A stretch of DNA of 64,000 nucleotides from Jaltomata sinuosa (GCA_003996215.1 QJPP01001788.1:124001-188000); one strand, 5' to 3'; shown: positions 1-11,686, numbered from the stretch's first letter. Program-made: numbers and translations. Notes: generated by a model from the letters alone, not told the origin.

Positions 1-924
1 CTTGAAATCATGCAATTCAATGGATTCATACTAGAAATCAACTTTAATGCATGGGCTTTTGAAATCAATTAAGGAACCTCAAATAAATTATAGCTAAGTA
101 ATGAGAAACCATAAATTGATACTTTAAAACAAAACTCATAATTTTCCCCCAATTTGGGTAAGAACCCTAATTTCATAAATTCATAAATCAAAGTAAAAAC
201 ATGGGATTTTGGGCATAAGGGTGAAAGGATTCCCTTATTGAATATCCACATACTTTATTGAAGCTTGATTGATCTAAGATGAACAAAAATGAAGACTTGA
301 ACTTGGAGCTTCTTGCTTGGAGCTTGAGACTTGGAGAAGAGGAACTTTTTCTTCTTTTGGAAATAGAATGACTTACAATGAGAAAAGCTTAGGCCATTAG
401 GGGATAAAACCCTACTAAAAATCATCAAAACGACCTCTCTTAGGAGTTAAAGAATAGGAGAAAAGACCAATTTACCCCTGGCTTAAAAATAGAAAGATGC
501 AGAAATTTGCCTAAGAGGCTGCCCAACGGTGGTCGTTCCCATGATGGCCCATCAGCCAAGGCGTCAGGAAGCTTGCTGAGACTCGGGAGAGGGGGGGGGG
601 CTTCTGGATGTCTTTGATAATTCCTTCCCACGGACCATCGCAGATGCGATGCCCGTGGCGTTGCCCATCGGAGGAGAGGGAAAGTTGGGGGGACCCTCTG
701 GAATATTTTGATGGCTTGCTCCCACGGGTCATCATAGACATGACACCCATGGTGTAGCCCATGGGGCTAGAGGGGACTCGGCTCAAAGCCACTGGCTGTC
801 TCCCACGTGCACCCCACGGCCCGTCGGAGCTACGACGCTCGTAGAGCTGCCCGTGAGAGTTAACAGTGTAATAAAATTTTTAGATTCTAAATTAGATAGA
901 TGATTTTGATTCTGGGGTGTTACA
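1..924 (-). repeat. El.1 3' LTR (partial)
   Basis: Aligns with 7193-8111 with small indels and scattered substitutions, and ends with the plus-strand TGTTACA boundary at 924. It contains a run of G at about 591-600 and a cluster of short palindromes at 520-850. The first part of the window is therefore LTR; I see no gene in it. Confidence 0.93.
520..850. repeat. Palindromic word cluster in El.1 3' LTR
   Basis: Several roughly 30-bp units share outer arms of the type CCCACGG and CCGTGG but have different, self-complementary inner arms. The clearest unit is 628-658: CCACGG (628-633), CATCGCA (636-642), two bases, TGCGATG (645-651), CCGTGG (653-658). A second unit near 723-757 has GGTCAT pairing with ATGAC, and a third near 816-845 has CGTCG pairing with CGACG. 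The matching cluster in the other LTR lies at 7705-8050. Confidence 0.7.
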
Positions 925-927
925 ATA

Positions 928-958
928 TCTCCCCCTTGGGAATATTCGTCCTTGAATG
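928..958 (-). promoter_or_regulatory. El.1 polypurine tract and adjacent hairpin
   Basis: In sense, CCCAAGGGGGAGA (928-940) lies immediately before the 3' LTR and is the probable plus-strand primer. Just upstream in sense, 943-958 folds as CATTC-AAGGAC-GAATA with a six-base purine-rich loop. The same arrangement occurs in four other elements of this window. Confidence 0.7.
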
Positions 959-1117
959 AAGGTTCAACAAGCAAAACTAGCGAGAAAATAGCCCAACCAA
1001 ATTACAAAACATAAAAACTCAAGGATAACATGAAACAGAGCTTTTTAACTTAAAACATGATTGAACTAACTTCCGAAAACATCAATGCATGGTAGGATCA
1101 TGAGAGAAATTGATGGA

Positions 1118-1462
1118 CTAGAACCGGAGGGACATACTAAGGAGGAAAGTAATACCTCGAGATGAAACTGGATCGGAAGGAAACAGATGAGGGTACTTGG
1201 CTTTCATGGCTGCCTCTGCTTCCCAAGTAGCTCCCTCAACTAGCTGGTTTCTCCAAAGGACCTTCACTGAAGTGACCTCTTTGTGTCTCAACCTTCGAAT
1301 CTGACGATCAAGAATTTCCACAGGAACTTCCTTGTAAGTAAGGATGTCCTTCACACCCACATCCTCCAAAGAAACAATCAAGGTCGGATCACCAACACAC
1401 TTCTTCAACAAGGAAACATAGAAAACTGAATGAACTGCTTCTAAATATGTTGGCAAATCCAA
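1118..1462 (-). pseudogene. El.1 integrase C-terminus with chromodomain
   Basis: This is the C-terminal end of the polyprotein. It reads through the integrase tail (VHSVFYVSLLKKCVGDP) into a chromodomain-like segment with VKVLWRNQLVEGATWE and KYPHLF, the conserved aromatic/W-E-TWE pattern of the Tekay-clade chromodomain that is thought to direct integration to heterochromatin. The frame is open here but it is separated from the integrase core by upstream stops. Family assignment is firm; function is lost because the rest of the polyprotein is broken. Confidence 0.85.
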
Positions 1463-2480
1463 CTCATAAGCAACACTACCAAATCTCTCAGAATTCGATA
1501 AGGACCTATATAGCGGGGACTAAGTTTCTCGTTCTGACCAAATCTCATCACACCGTTCATGGGTGACACCTTCAGAAACACCCAATCATCAACCTCAAAC
1601 TCCAACTCTCTTCTCTTCACATCTGTATATGATTTTTGTCAACTCTGAGCGGTCTTCAACCTCTCCCTAATGATCTAAACCTTATCCATAGTCCCATGAA
1701 CTGAATCTGGACCAATCAAAGCTGCCTCACCTACCTCAAACCAGCCAATAGGAGATCTACACCTCCGTCAATAAAGTGCTTCATAAGGAGCCATCTGGAT
1801 GCTAGAATGAAAGTTGTTGTTATAGGCAAACTAGATAAGAGGTAAGTGATAATCCCAACCACCTTTGAAATCATCACAAGATCTTAACATATCCTCCAAA
1901 GTTTGAATAGTATGCTATGCCTGGCCATCCGTTTGTGGGTGAAAAGTTGTGCTAAGCTTCACTTGAGTACCAAGACCTCTCTGAAATGACTTCCAAAACT
2001 GGGATGTAAACTGAGTACCCCTATCGGAGATGATAGACAATGGAAAACCATGCAATATAACTATCTCACGAATGTAGATTCTGGCATAATCCTCTGCTGA
2101 ATCTGTAGTCTCAACAGCCAAGAAGTGGGATGACTTAGTCATCCTGTCGATAATCACCCAAATAGAATCATGTTACCTTCAAGTACGAGGCAAACCAGTA
2201 ATGAAATCCATGTTGATTTCTTTCTAATATCAAGTAGGAAGATCAATATCCTGAGTTATACCAGCTGGTCATTGATGCTCTACTTTCACTTGTTGAAAGT
2301 TGAAGACACTTAGCCACAAAACCTGCTATGTCTCTCTTCATGCCATTCCACCAATAGACCTCCTATAGGTCACGGTACATCTTGGTGGCACCAAGTGAAT
2401 AGAATACCTGGTGCTATGAGCCTCTGTCAAAATCCACTGTCTCAACCCATCTATGTCAGGAACACACAATCCACCCTGAT
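1463..2480 (-). pseudogene. El.1 integrase core, broken
   Basis: Catalyses insertion of the cDNA in living relatives. The segment 1915-2157 reads as the rve core with SDRGTQFTS around the second catalytic aspartate and FHPQTDGQA; the first aspartate lies in MDFITGLP near 2200. The third catalytic residue, normally the glutamate of QAERTIQ, is a TAG stop in QA*HTIQ. Further stops occur up to 1500, where the conserved AYNNNFHSSIQMAPYEALY stretch is still readable. Neighbours: RNase H on the sense-upstream side and the chromodomain downstream. Confidence 0.88.
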
Positions 2481-3115
2481 ATCAAAGCACACCATCTCCC
2501 CCTTGGGAGAAAACCTCTACCCTTTGCTGATGGACTGCACCCTTCAACTGGTGTAAAATAGGATCATTCTCTTGCTTTTCTTTCACTTCAACTACCAAAT
2601 ATGATTCAGAACCATTCTGAACAATAACACCACCTTTTGTCAAATTCATAAGGCAAACTCCTAATCGAGCAAGTCGATGAACATCCTTGGCCAATTCTTT
2701 CTTTTCGTATTCAACCAAAGACACACTACCCATGTACAATCTACTAAGTGCATCCGTAACAACATTGGCCTTACCCGGATGGTAAAACACACTCATATCA
2801 TAATCCTTAAGAAGTTCAAGCCATCTTCTCTGATGAAGATTCAATTCTTTATGAGTGAACACATACTGAAGACTCTTATGATGGGTGAATATATCCACAT
2901 GAACACCATACATGTAATGTCTCCAAATCTTCAAAGCAAAAAACCATGGCTGCTAACTCAAGATCATGAGTAGGGTAGTTTTTCTCATGAATCTTAAGCT
3001 GTCTCAAGGCATAAGCAATAAACTTACCATGCTGCATCAAGACACAACCCAAACTAATCCGAGAAGCATCACAATACACAACAAAGTCATCTAGGCCTTT
3101 AGGTAGAGCCAACAC
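2481..3115 (-). pseudogene. El.1 RNase H domain, frameshifted
   Basis: Removes the RNA strand during reverse transcription. YCDAS and HDLELAA (2876-3115) keep the first catalytic aspartate and glutamate. The frame is then lost at about 2940 and resumes at 2934 with the [12 protein letters not shown] motif, where the expected TDH is THH, so a third catalytic aspartate is gone. The connection region [15 protein letters not shown] follows. The pattern is typical of gypsy polyproteins just before integrase. Confidence 0.87.
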
Positions 3116-4110
3116 TAGGGCAGTGGTTAATCTAGTCTTTAATTCCTAAAAGTTCTTCTCACATAGATCAGACCACTGAAATTTAACCTTCTTCTGAGTC
3201 AACCAAGTCAATGGGGAAGCAATGGAAGAAAACCTTTCCATAAATCTCCTGTAGTAGCCAACTAAATCCAAAAAGCTCCTAATATCAGATGGGAACGTGG
3301 GTCTAGGCCATTTCTTTACTGCCTCAATCTTTTTAGAATCAACTCGAATACCATCTCTAGTCACAATATGACCTAGAAAAGCAATAGACTGCATCCAAAA
3401 TTCACACTTGCTAAACTTAGTAAATAACTGTTGATCCTTGAGAGTTTGTAACACAATTTCAAATGGTCTGCATGCTCCTCCTCACTCCGAGAATAGATAA
3501 GAATGTCAATAATGAAAATAATCACAAACATATCCTAATACTATTTGAACACATGGTTCATCAAATCCATAAAGGCTGCAGGAACATTTGTTAATCCGAA
3601 GGACAACCATAAATTTATAATGACCATTCCGAGTTCTGAAGGCTGTCTTTGGAATGTCACACTCTCTAACGCGAAGCTGATGATAAATGGATCTAAGGTC
3701 AATCTTGGAGAAGTAACTAGCACCCTGAAGTTGATCGAACAAGTCATCAATCCTAGGAATGGGATACTTATTCTTGATTGTGACCTTATTCAACAGACTG
3801 TAGTCGTCGATACACAATCTGAGGGAACCATCTTTCTTTCGCACGAATAAGATTAGAGCCACTTATGGAGAGATACTGATCGAACAAGTCATCAATCCTA
3901 GGAATGGGATACTTATTCTTGATTGTGACCTTGTTCAACTGACGGTAGTCGATACACATTTTGATGGAACCATCTTTCTTTTGCACGAATAAGACTAGAG
4001 CACCCCATGGAGAGATGCTGGATCGAATAAAACCCTTATCAAGCAGGTCTTTCAACTGGTCCTTCAATTCCTTAAGCTCCGCAGGAGCCATTCTATACGG
4101 AGGAATAGAG
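3116..4110 (-). pseudogene. El.1 reverse transcriptase, duplicated and inactive
   Basis: Copies element RNA into DNA in intact relatives. In sense the domain starts with [20 protein letters not shown] (about 4091), has [34 protein letters not shown] and the thumb region FLGHIVTRDG. The stretch with KKDGS to DDLFDQ occurs twice because of an internal tandem duplication (3733-4021). The catalytic F-x-D-D motif reads FIID at about 3507-3518, so the first aspartate is lost. Stops and a frame change flank it. Confidence 0.9.
3733..4021. repeat. 145-bp tandem duplication inside El.1 reverse transcriptase
   Basis: GATCGAACAAGTCATC occurs at 3733 and again at 3878. Copy 1 (3733-3877) and copy 2 (3878 to about 4021) match closely, with a 3-base difference near the GTAGTCGTCGATACAC site. 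The edges share GATCGAA, which also occurs at the far edge of copy 2 (near 4021), as expected for a microhomology or replication-slippage duplication. The period is not a multiple of three, so it breaks the frame. Confidence 0.9.
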
Positions 4111-4319
4111 ATAGGATTCGTATCTAGAAGAAGATCTATTCTAAAGTCGATCTACCATTCGGGAGGGACTCTAGGCAAATCTTCGAGAAACACTTCTACG
4201 AACTCATTCACAACAGGAACTATCCAGAGAGATGGGGTTTCAGACTCCGTGTCCACAACCTGAACTATATGATAAACATAACCCTTAGAAATCATCTTCC
4301 TAGCCTTGAAATAAGATAT

Positions 4320-4670
4320 GAAATGACCCCTTAAGGGTGGAGTTCATTTGGAAACTTGAAACTGACGACTTGGGTATGGCAATCAATCAAGGAATAACAT
4401 GCATACAACCAATCCATACCAAGAATAACATCAAAATCAGTCATCTCCAACTCTACTAGATCTGCTAAAGTGACTCAAGGAAGGACTGAGATAGGGCAAT
4501 TTTGGTAGATTCTTTTAGCTCGGACTGACTCACCAACAGGAGTAGAAACACAAAAGGGTTCTAGGAACTGATTAGGACTAATTTTGAACTTGCAAGTAAC
4601 ATAAGTAGTCACAAAAGATAAGGAGGCACCCAGATCCAATAAAGCATACACATTGAGAGAAGACTTTCAA
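4320..4670 (-). pseudogene. El.1 aspartic protease region
   Basis: Retroviral-type protease that would cut the gag-pol precursor. In sense the active-site triplet region reads LLDLGASLSFVT at about 4620-4655: the aspartate is kept, while the usual DPGAS or DSGAS is DLGAS. About 80 residues later comes DFDVILGMDWL, the second conserved block of plant gypsy proteases. An in-frame stop lies between them. It sits between the gag zinc knuckles and reverse transcriptase as expected. Confidence 0.82.
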
Positions 4671-5879
4671 CATCCCCATAACAATGTCCGGTGAACTCTC
4701 CTGGTCCTGGCGAGAGGACATGCATAAAGGCGATTCTGGCGCTGACCACCAGAACTAGAAGTAGTGCCCTACTGGGCTGGTCGACCTCCTTGGGCTACTG
4801 GGGCAGATTGAGTCCTGCTACCCCCATATCCCTTCCTAGTTGAAGGGCAATCCTTAATCTTTTGTCCAACCTGACCACACCCAAAGCATCTACCTGAACC
4901 AGCTAAACACTTACCAGGATGACTTTTACCACACTTGTTGCAAGAAGGGTAAGGAGTCCCCTTTGCAACACTTACCTGCAAATAGGAACCAGATCCTCTA
5001 CTAGTCTGATCATGATGAGGCCTGGGGGCCTGGGTAGAAGCACTAGCTGAAGAATGAACGGGTCCTGATGATTTCTTCTGAAGTGAAGAGCGATGTCTAC
5101 CTCCGGACCTATGATGGCCAAAACCTGAAATCTCTGATCTAACCAACTTGTTCTCCCTTGCCATCTCTCTCAACTTGTCTCTCTCGATCTGTTGGGCATA
5201 AGTCATAAGTCAAAAAATATCCACGTCACCCAAAAGCATCATGGACCAACACTCTTTCTTTACCAAATATGATACTCCATAAACATACTTACTCATCTCA
5301 TCCCACGGATCAACCACCATGGAAGGAACATACCTAGAAAGCTGGGTAAACTTCAACCCGTACTCCTAAACCGTCATGGAACCTTGCCTCAAATTCATGA
5401 ATTCTTTGGCCTTAGCTTGCCTCAATTCCATCGGGAAGAACCGGTCAAGAAAAGCCTTCTCCAAACACTACATAGTTATAGGGACCATATATCTAGCCCT
5501 ATCATCTTTCCATTGAGTGAACCAAATATGAGGCCACGTCCTTGAGTTGATAGGAAGCTGGCTCAATGCCATCGCTGTCAACTACGTGCATTACACCAAA
5601 GATCTTTTTTACCTCATCTACAAAATTTTGTAGATCCTCACCAACTTTCGAAACCCAGAAATCAGGTGGGTTTATGCAAATAAAGTCTCGGACTCAGGCT
5701 GCAACTCCACCTTGAGGGTAGACGGGGATAAGAGCCTGGTGATTGACCTGAGCAGCCATAACATGAGCTAGCATATGAATAGCATTTCTGAACTATACAT
5801 TTGTGACCTTGGGGTCTTGAATCGGTGGATTCGCATTTCGGGCATTGGCCCGGTGAGGTATAACATGGCGAGGAGGCAT
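4671..5879 (-). pseudogene. El.1 gag with degenerate zinc knuckles
   Basis: Structural protein of the virus-like particle. The likely start is the ATG at 5877-5879 (MPPRHVIPHRAN). Stops interrupt it near 5700 and 5460. The C-terminal open part (4769-5206) carries a C-x2-C knuckle, CNKCGKSHPGKC, and a second one, CFGCGQVGQKIKDC, where the histidine of the CCHC motif is glutamine. Both are typical of Tekay-type gag proteins. About 190 nt of untranslated leader separate the start from the primer site. Confidence 0.85.
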
Positions 5880-6065
5880 AATCTGAAATGCATAAAGAAC
5901 GAATTAGAGGGTTAATAGGGTTAAACTCTATCACACGATATTGATCAAGAAAGAAGTGAAGTTTTTCCTAAGACACCTCATAGATTCTCTATCATAAGTG
6001 TGGCACGCTTCACACACTTGAAAGAGAATATACTCGATGCGACTTTCAAACACCCTAATACTCTT

Positions 6066-6084
6066 GAACCTGGATCTGATACCA
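6066..6084 (-). promoter_or_regulatory. El.1 primer binding site (tRNA-iMet type)
   Basis: In sense, TGGTATCAGATCCAGGTTC lies 4 nt after the 5' LTR. It matches the expected complement of the 3' end of plant initiator tRNA-Met (TGGTATCAGAGCC...) with a mismatch at GAT/GAG. Confidence 0.88.
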
Positions 6085-6088
6085 AGTT

Positions 6089-8111
6089 TGTCACGCCGCA
6101 AGGCTACCCCCTAGGCGTAACACGGGACCCGGGACCACAATTTCCCCAAGTTAACCCTTGGTCATAGCATACTTAGTTGTTCATAGAAAAACATAGAGGA
6201 AGCATAAATAGAAAGCTAGGCAACCCAATCCATAAAAGATAAAGTCAAGATGAAACATAATCTAAAAGAAAGACCCGAATACAATCTATGTCTGAAAAGC
6301 CTCTAAACTATCATAAAGAGTTGATGGGACAATAACCTAACTAACTCAGAAATACAAAGAAGGAACATGAATAAGATATATCTAACACTAGCCCTCGGAT
6401 AATAAGGACTCACCAATGGAAACTAGATCTCCGGCGGTGTCTAGCCATGAGTCTGAGGGAAGGAGCCTGTATCTGCATCATCAAAGGATGCAGCGCGAGA
6501 ATATGCATCAGTACTATAGGATGTATTGAATATGTGAGACATGCATAAATATGGTAAAAACATACTTAAAGCATAATTAAAACTGAGTTCATGCATAAAA
6601 GAGGTATCATAAGTAAATCTCATAGATTAAAAGCTTAAAGCATGAAATAGAAAATCATAAGTCTTAAATCTTCATATGGGAGTTTCTCTTAACCAACATA
6701 AACCATGATGAGCTACATGGAGTCCAATGTCATACACCCACACCAAAAAAGGTTTTCCTAACTGGCCAAAGTTAGAACCTTATCATATCAGGATCCTGTC
6801 ATAAGCCACAGAGGGCACCTACGGTGTCACGTAGTTCTCCGACTAAGGGTAATCTAACCCTGTCCAACTCGGTGCTAAATACTACTCCCAAAACATATAC
6901 ATATAGCTCAAATATACTTGTGACATATCTAATGCCAATTCTATTTTCTAAAGCATAAGGGTATATCTAATACCATGCAATTCACATAGCTTAGGTAGAC
7001 ATATCTAGATGCCAAACCTTTCATAAACATAAGGACATATATGATATCATGCAATTCATGCTTCAAAATCCTTAAAAACGAAGCATAGCCATAATTCAAA
7101 ATATACTTTCTTTCTCAATTCATAATTTGAGGAATTAGGCATACACTTTCATAAATACATAAGGCCATGTTATCTTAACATGCCAATTTTCACTTGAAAT
7201 CATGCAATTCAATGGATTCATACTAGAAATCAACTTTAATGCATGGGATTTTGAAATAAATTAAGGAACCTCAAATAAATTATAGCTAAGTAATGAGAAA
7301 CCATGAATTTATACTTTAAAACAAAACCCATAACTTTTCCCCTATTTGGGTAAGAACCCTAATTTCATAAATTCATAAATCAAAGTAAAAACATGGGGTT
7401 TTGGGCATAAGGGTGAAAGGATTCCATTATTGAATACCCACATACCTCATTGAATCTTGATTGATCTAACATGAAAAGAAACGGAGGCTTAAACTTGAAG
7501 CTTCTTGCTTGGAGCTTGAGACTTGGAGAAGACAAACTCTTTCTTCTTTTGGAAATAAAATGACTTAGAATGAGAAGAACTTATGCCATTATGGAATAAA
7601 ACCCTACTAAAATTGGTAAAAATTACCTCACTTAGGACTTAAAAAATAGGGGAAAAGACCAATTTACCCCTAACTTAAAAATAGAAACCTGCAGAAATTT
7701 GCCTCACAGGCTGCCCAACGGGCGTCATGCCCATGACGGCTCATCGGCCAAGGCATCGGGTAAGCTTGCTGAGACTCGGGGGGGGGGGGGGGGTTTCTAG
7801 AGGTTTCTGATGATGCCCTCCCATAGCCCATCACAGACGCGATGCCCATCAGAAGAAAGGGAAAGCTAGAGGGAGGGAACCCTCTGGAATATTTTGATGA
7901 CTTTCTCCCACGGGTCATCACAGCCATGACGCCCATGGTGTAGCCCGTCGGGCTGGAGGGGACTTGGCTCAAAGACACTGGGTGTTTCCCACGGTGCACC
8001 CCACAGCCCATCGGAGCTACGACGCTCGTGGCGCTCCCCGTGGGGGTCAACAGTGAAACAAAATTTCTAGATTCTAAGTTAGATAGCTAATTTAGATTCT
8101 GGGGTGTTACA
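6089..8111 (-). repeat. El.1 5' LTR
   Basis: Complete 2.0-kb LTR: plus-strand edges are TGTCACGCC at 6089 and GGTGTTACA at 8111. It should carry the element promoter. It contains a G tract at about 7780-7793, longer than in the other LTR, and a palindromic word cluster at 7705-8050, for example CGTCATG-CC-CATGACG at 7723-7738. Not an open gene region. Confidence 0.93.
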
Positions 8112-9506
8112 TACCTGATCCGTAGTAACAATAATCAATGTCAATATCCATACTGACTCATGGTACCCCCTCCATATATCAAGGTGAATCTATGGTTTAA
8201 AGTTTCTACCTTTCAGGCTATACACAGTGCATTAATCTCACATACACTCTATTATTCAGGTTCTTTCAATCAACATCATGCAAGCACAACTTATTCATTC
8301 AAGCATATAACATGATCACATATCATTAATTCAAACATGTCCGAAGACCAATCACAAGTATTTAATTCAAATACATATAAGCACTAAAGTGAGTCTTAAC
8401 TCCAGTTAATCTATTATTCACACGAGGACCTTTAACCTTTGTTACTAGGGATGTAGACTCACCCTCTTTGTTATTTAATTATGAATAAGTATCCATTTTC
8501 AGCCCACTATCGGACACTCAACCCCGTTATACAAACCACACAATCATAAATCGTTTCCTCTTTATTACAGATTAAATTCTCATATTAACCAGGTCTTTGT
8601 TTTAAGGTAATAGCCATTAAAACACCATCCTACACTATGACTCAGAGAGTATAGCAATTCACTTATTTAATCAAATATACTCAAGTCAATGCATCAAGAA
8701 TTGTAACAAGTTCACATAAGTTATCAAATATTATCATGACACTCACTAATTTATGTTTAGAGGTTTGATCGCTTTACAAATCTTTATCACCTCTCATAAT
8801 TAGTTTTGGCTTCAACTATCATAATAAATATATTATCTATGCCTCATTAATCACATGGTTTTACCCTATTCACATTCACATTGCATTACACATAGAATGA
8901 ACACGTCTATTAGCAAGGTTCCAGTCTTATCAGTTTATTCTAATAAATTCCATTCAGAATCCACGCCCGAAGTCCTAGCCATGCTTTATCCGTAATTTCT
9001 ACTCAATTATTATGACCACAAATCAAAGTTTTACTACAGTTAAACCATAACATTTCTTGATGCCAAGCTTCTGCTACAACTGCACCCAACCTTGCTCCTT
9101 GCTATCGTTCTATGAATTTTAAAGGGCCGCGAGAAGGAGGGGAAACCGTATCATTTTTGAGAGATTTTCCTCTCTTTTATTAGTGTTCTAGGGTCAGGAC
9201 AGCCTTGTAACATTTTTAGGAGAAATTCTCCTTTATAGAAAAGAGCTGGGAGCTCAAAACATTAATCCCACAACTCTACCTTGCGAGCTTTGCTGTAGCA
9301 GAATTTCTCTTACTGTGACAAGTTTGTTGTGGTGAGGATCCGGTCTGCTACAGTGGACATCGCTGGCAGTTCACATTTTAACTTAGTTTTTAATTTGTAT
9401 TTTATTAAACACCACTATAAGAATTTCACACAAGGTTCTTAATGCAAAAGTTTTTAAGTCATTCATTTTACTGTAAATTTCTAATAACAATGGACGGGTC
9501 ATTACA
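8112..9506 (-). repeat. Z 3' LTR, truncated by El.1
   Basis: Similar to 50645-51987 and 58130-59465 (for example the stretch around CAAGCATATAACATG and the GAAGACCAATCACAAG block at about 8345). Ends ATTACA at 9506. Contains words built on GCTGTAGC and CTACAG at about 9285-9370. No gene seen. Confidence 0.75.
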
Positions 9507-9525
9507 TTAGATATCAATTTACCAA

Positions 9526-9543
9526 CCGTTTATCCCCGAATGG
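9526..9543 (-). promoter_or_regulatory. Z hairpin next to 3' LTR
   Basis: In sense CCATTC-GGGGAT-AAACGG, six pairs including two wobbles, with a six-base purine-rich loop, 19 nt from the LTR edge at 9506. Same layout as in El.1, X1, W and U. Confidence 0.6.
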
Positions 9544-10712
9544 ACCCTGAAGGTGTGGGGGCACGAGTTCAATTTACACACGAGGTTACCTTATTTTCAC
9601 GCTTCACCTAAATCACTTGAACCACCATATTACACAATCAATTTACCAAAGCTGCCTTTACAAGATACATCTAAATCGACACTCCTAAAATTAATGGGGC
9701 AGACCGGAAATTACGTATAAATCTATTTTCCTAACCCACATATTCCCACTTGGGGAAGACTTTACCTAAGCACATTTTCACAAGGATTCACGATGTTTGA
9801 AAAATAACATTCAAATATCGATACACAAAAAAATTGAGAAGAACATGGATTAACGTTGAGCCGCTGCCATGTAAAATTTCTTACCATAGCGAGCCCACTA
9901 CAGCGAAAGGTGGCTCGCTGTAGCAAAGATCGAGACAGGTTAAGAGGGAGGAAAAAAATTCATTTCCCCCACTTTACAAAACTAACTCCCTATATTCTCA
10001 TTCAAACTTAATCCAATGCTCTCCTCGTCATTTTCCAAGATAACTCCCTCTTTTTATTTCTTTATACCATGCTTACTACGTTGTATTGCATCAATATGTG
10101 CCTATTTGCTTGATTTTGAATAGGAAATAGGGTTTAAGGTATAGGATAATTCTTGCCTTTGTAAGGGAAGATTTGTGAATCATGCCCACTAGTTTACATC
10201 ATTATCTAGTTTACAACATCCCTTACGTACTTTCCACAGAGTTCATGTAGTCCTAGACTAAAAAACAGAGTAGAATGATAGAAAAAATTTTAAAAGGAAT
10301 TTTGAACATTTGGGTCTCACTTATCGGGGGCTTAAATCACCATAAAAATAAAGAGTAAGCACTGGACACTAATAGGTTATGCATGATCTATGAGAAAACT
10401 TGATAAAATGGAGCACAATGGCAAATTCACCATGTTTGAAATGGTTGGCTGGATGGGGAAGATGGCCTTGCTACAACAAGAGTTGGTTCATCATGGTGAC
10501 TTTGCCATAGCGGGCTTGTCTCACCGTGGTGACCTCACTACGGTGATAAAACATCCGCTGCAGTGAGACGCGGAGGTAGAATAGCTGGGAAGGATGAAAG
10601 TTTTTCCAAAACTAATTTCTTTGGGTTTCACTGCTTCCATTACTCATTCTTGTTCTAACTATCAAGATATATCTAGTAACAGGATTACTTCTCTAGCCAC
10701 AGAGATCAAAAC
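9544..10712. other. Z interior, non-coding
   Basis: No protein domain is readable in either direction. Contains two clusters of short self-complementary words (about 9850-9950, such as CACTACAGCG and GCTCGCTGTAGC, and about 10445-10575, such as CATCATGGTGAC and CGCTGCAGTGAG) resembling those of Z's own LTR. Confidence 0.5.
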
Positions 10713-11686
10713 ATGGCTGCAAATGAAAAAGGGGATTTTATATGATTCATAAACATACAGAGTTGACATCAATACATTAAGAAAAGGCTTAGAGGGTTTA
10801 CATGAGAGATGAGCTTCTTGAGTTTTGGCCAAGAGAGGAATCTCGGGAGATTAGAGATAGAGGAGGAAGCACTGGAGTTCTACAATCGGTTGAGGGATAT
10901 TAAGTGGTTACCGCTTGTACATATTCCTGAAGCGGTCACTGAGAATTAGGTAAGGGAGTTCTATGCTCATCTCCCTACCATTAACTTAAACGTACCAAAC
11001 CCCATTATATATGTTTAGGGTGAGAGAATTAGGATGTTAGCTGTAGATATCAATGAGGCTCTGGGGTTGCTAAATCCCCCCAAGACTGAGTATGAGCCAA
11101 AGAGAGATGCTAGGGATGAGCAATGATTGGTAAATACACTGGTGTTAGAGGAGCATAGGGCCTCGATTTCTTGGACCGGACATCAGACGGGGATCACCAG
11201 CGTTTACTTCACTCCAAATGCTCGAAGATGACTATATTTGGTGTCTAGGAGGATTTACCCTTCTGGAAGCACTTCAGAATTGGCCTACCCTCGGACACTA
11301 ATTTTGGCTTGCTTGCTAAACAGGGTGCCATTAAATGTAGGGGTACAAATTGTGGATGAGTGAAACACTTCACGATACTACATACCAAGGACTTTCCCTT
11401 CCCCTCACTGATTTCTACTTTGTGCAGGCAAGCGAACATGACCATTGAGCCCACCTGACCTTGACAAGACTTTTGACATATTGAGGGTGAAAGGTTCTCT
11501 TTGTTGCAGAAAGAAAAAGAGGAAGATAGGGTCATAGGGAGGTAGTAGTAGCGGTCACGCCTGTGGCAAAGTTTAGAATGGTTCCACATTCATCGCAACT
11601 ATCTTAGAGTGGTTAGGAGTGGATATAGTTACCCTAAGGACAATGCTGAAGAACTTACCATAGGTTTTTCTAGAGATAGTGCCTCC
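10713..11686 (+). pseudogene. Putative plant transposon protein, N-terminal part, split by Y
   Basis: A plus-strand degenerate ORF starting plausibly at ATG 10713 (MAANEKGDF) and running in the same frame through EEEALEFYNRLRDIKWLPLV, FYAHLPTINLN and a DINEALGLLNPP stretch. The order of these motifs (FYANLP, then the AINEALGLPNPP-like block, then LVNTLV, YLVSRRIYPSG, ILACLLNRVPLNVG) is what I recall for the 'putative plant transposon protein' family (probably Pfam PF20167). Several in-frame stops are present. It is cut at 11686 by Y; the rest lies at 31417-31705. It is antisense to Z. The biochemical role of the family is not established. Confidence 0.7.
11682..11686. repeat. Y target-site duplication, left copy CCTCC
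   Basis: Identical to 31412-31416 directly after Y's right LTR edge. Five bases is the usual size for gypsy integrases, and the reading frame of the split ORF continues in phase when Y and one copy are left out. Confidence 0.93.

Larger units (their letters stand above)
1..8111 (-). mobile_element. El.1: Tekay-type Ty3/gypsy chromovirus, left end outside window
   Basis: Positions 1-924 and 7193-8111 are near-identical direct repeats and form the two LTRs; the left one is cut by the window edge. Between them, on the minus strand, come a tRNA-iMet type primer site, gag with zinc knuckles, protease, reverse transcriptase, RNase H, integrase and a chromodomain, which is the chromovirus gene order. 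In sense the LTR starts TGTAACACCCC and ends GACA. All coding parts carry stops or frameshifts, so the copy is dead. It abuts the middle of another LTR (Z) at 8112, so it inserted there. The left target duplication is out of view; the right one would be TACCT at 8112-8116. Confidence 0.93.

Noticed and set aside
3545..3850. 101-codon plus-strand ORF
   Set aside because: Antisense shadow of El.1 reverse transcriptase.
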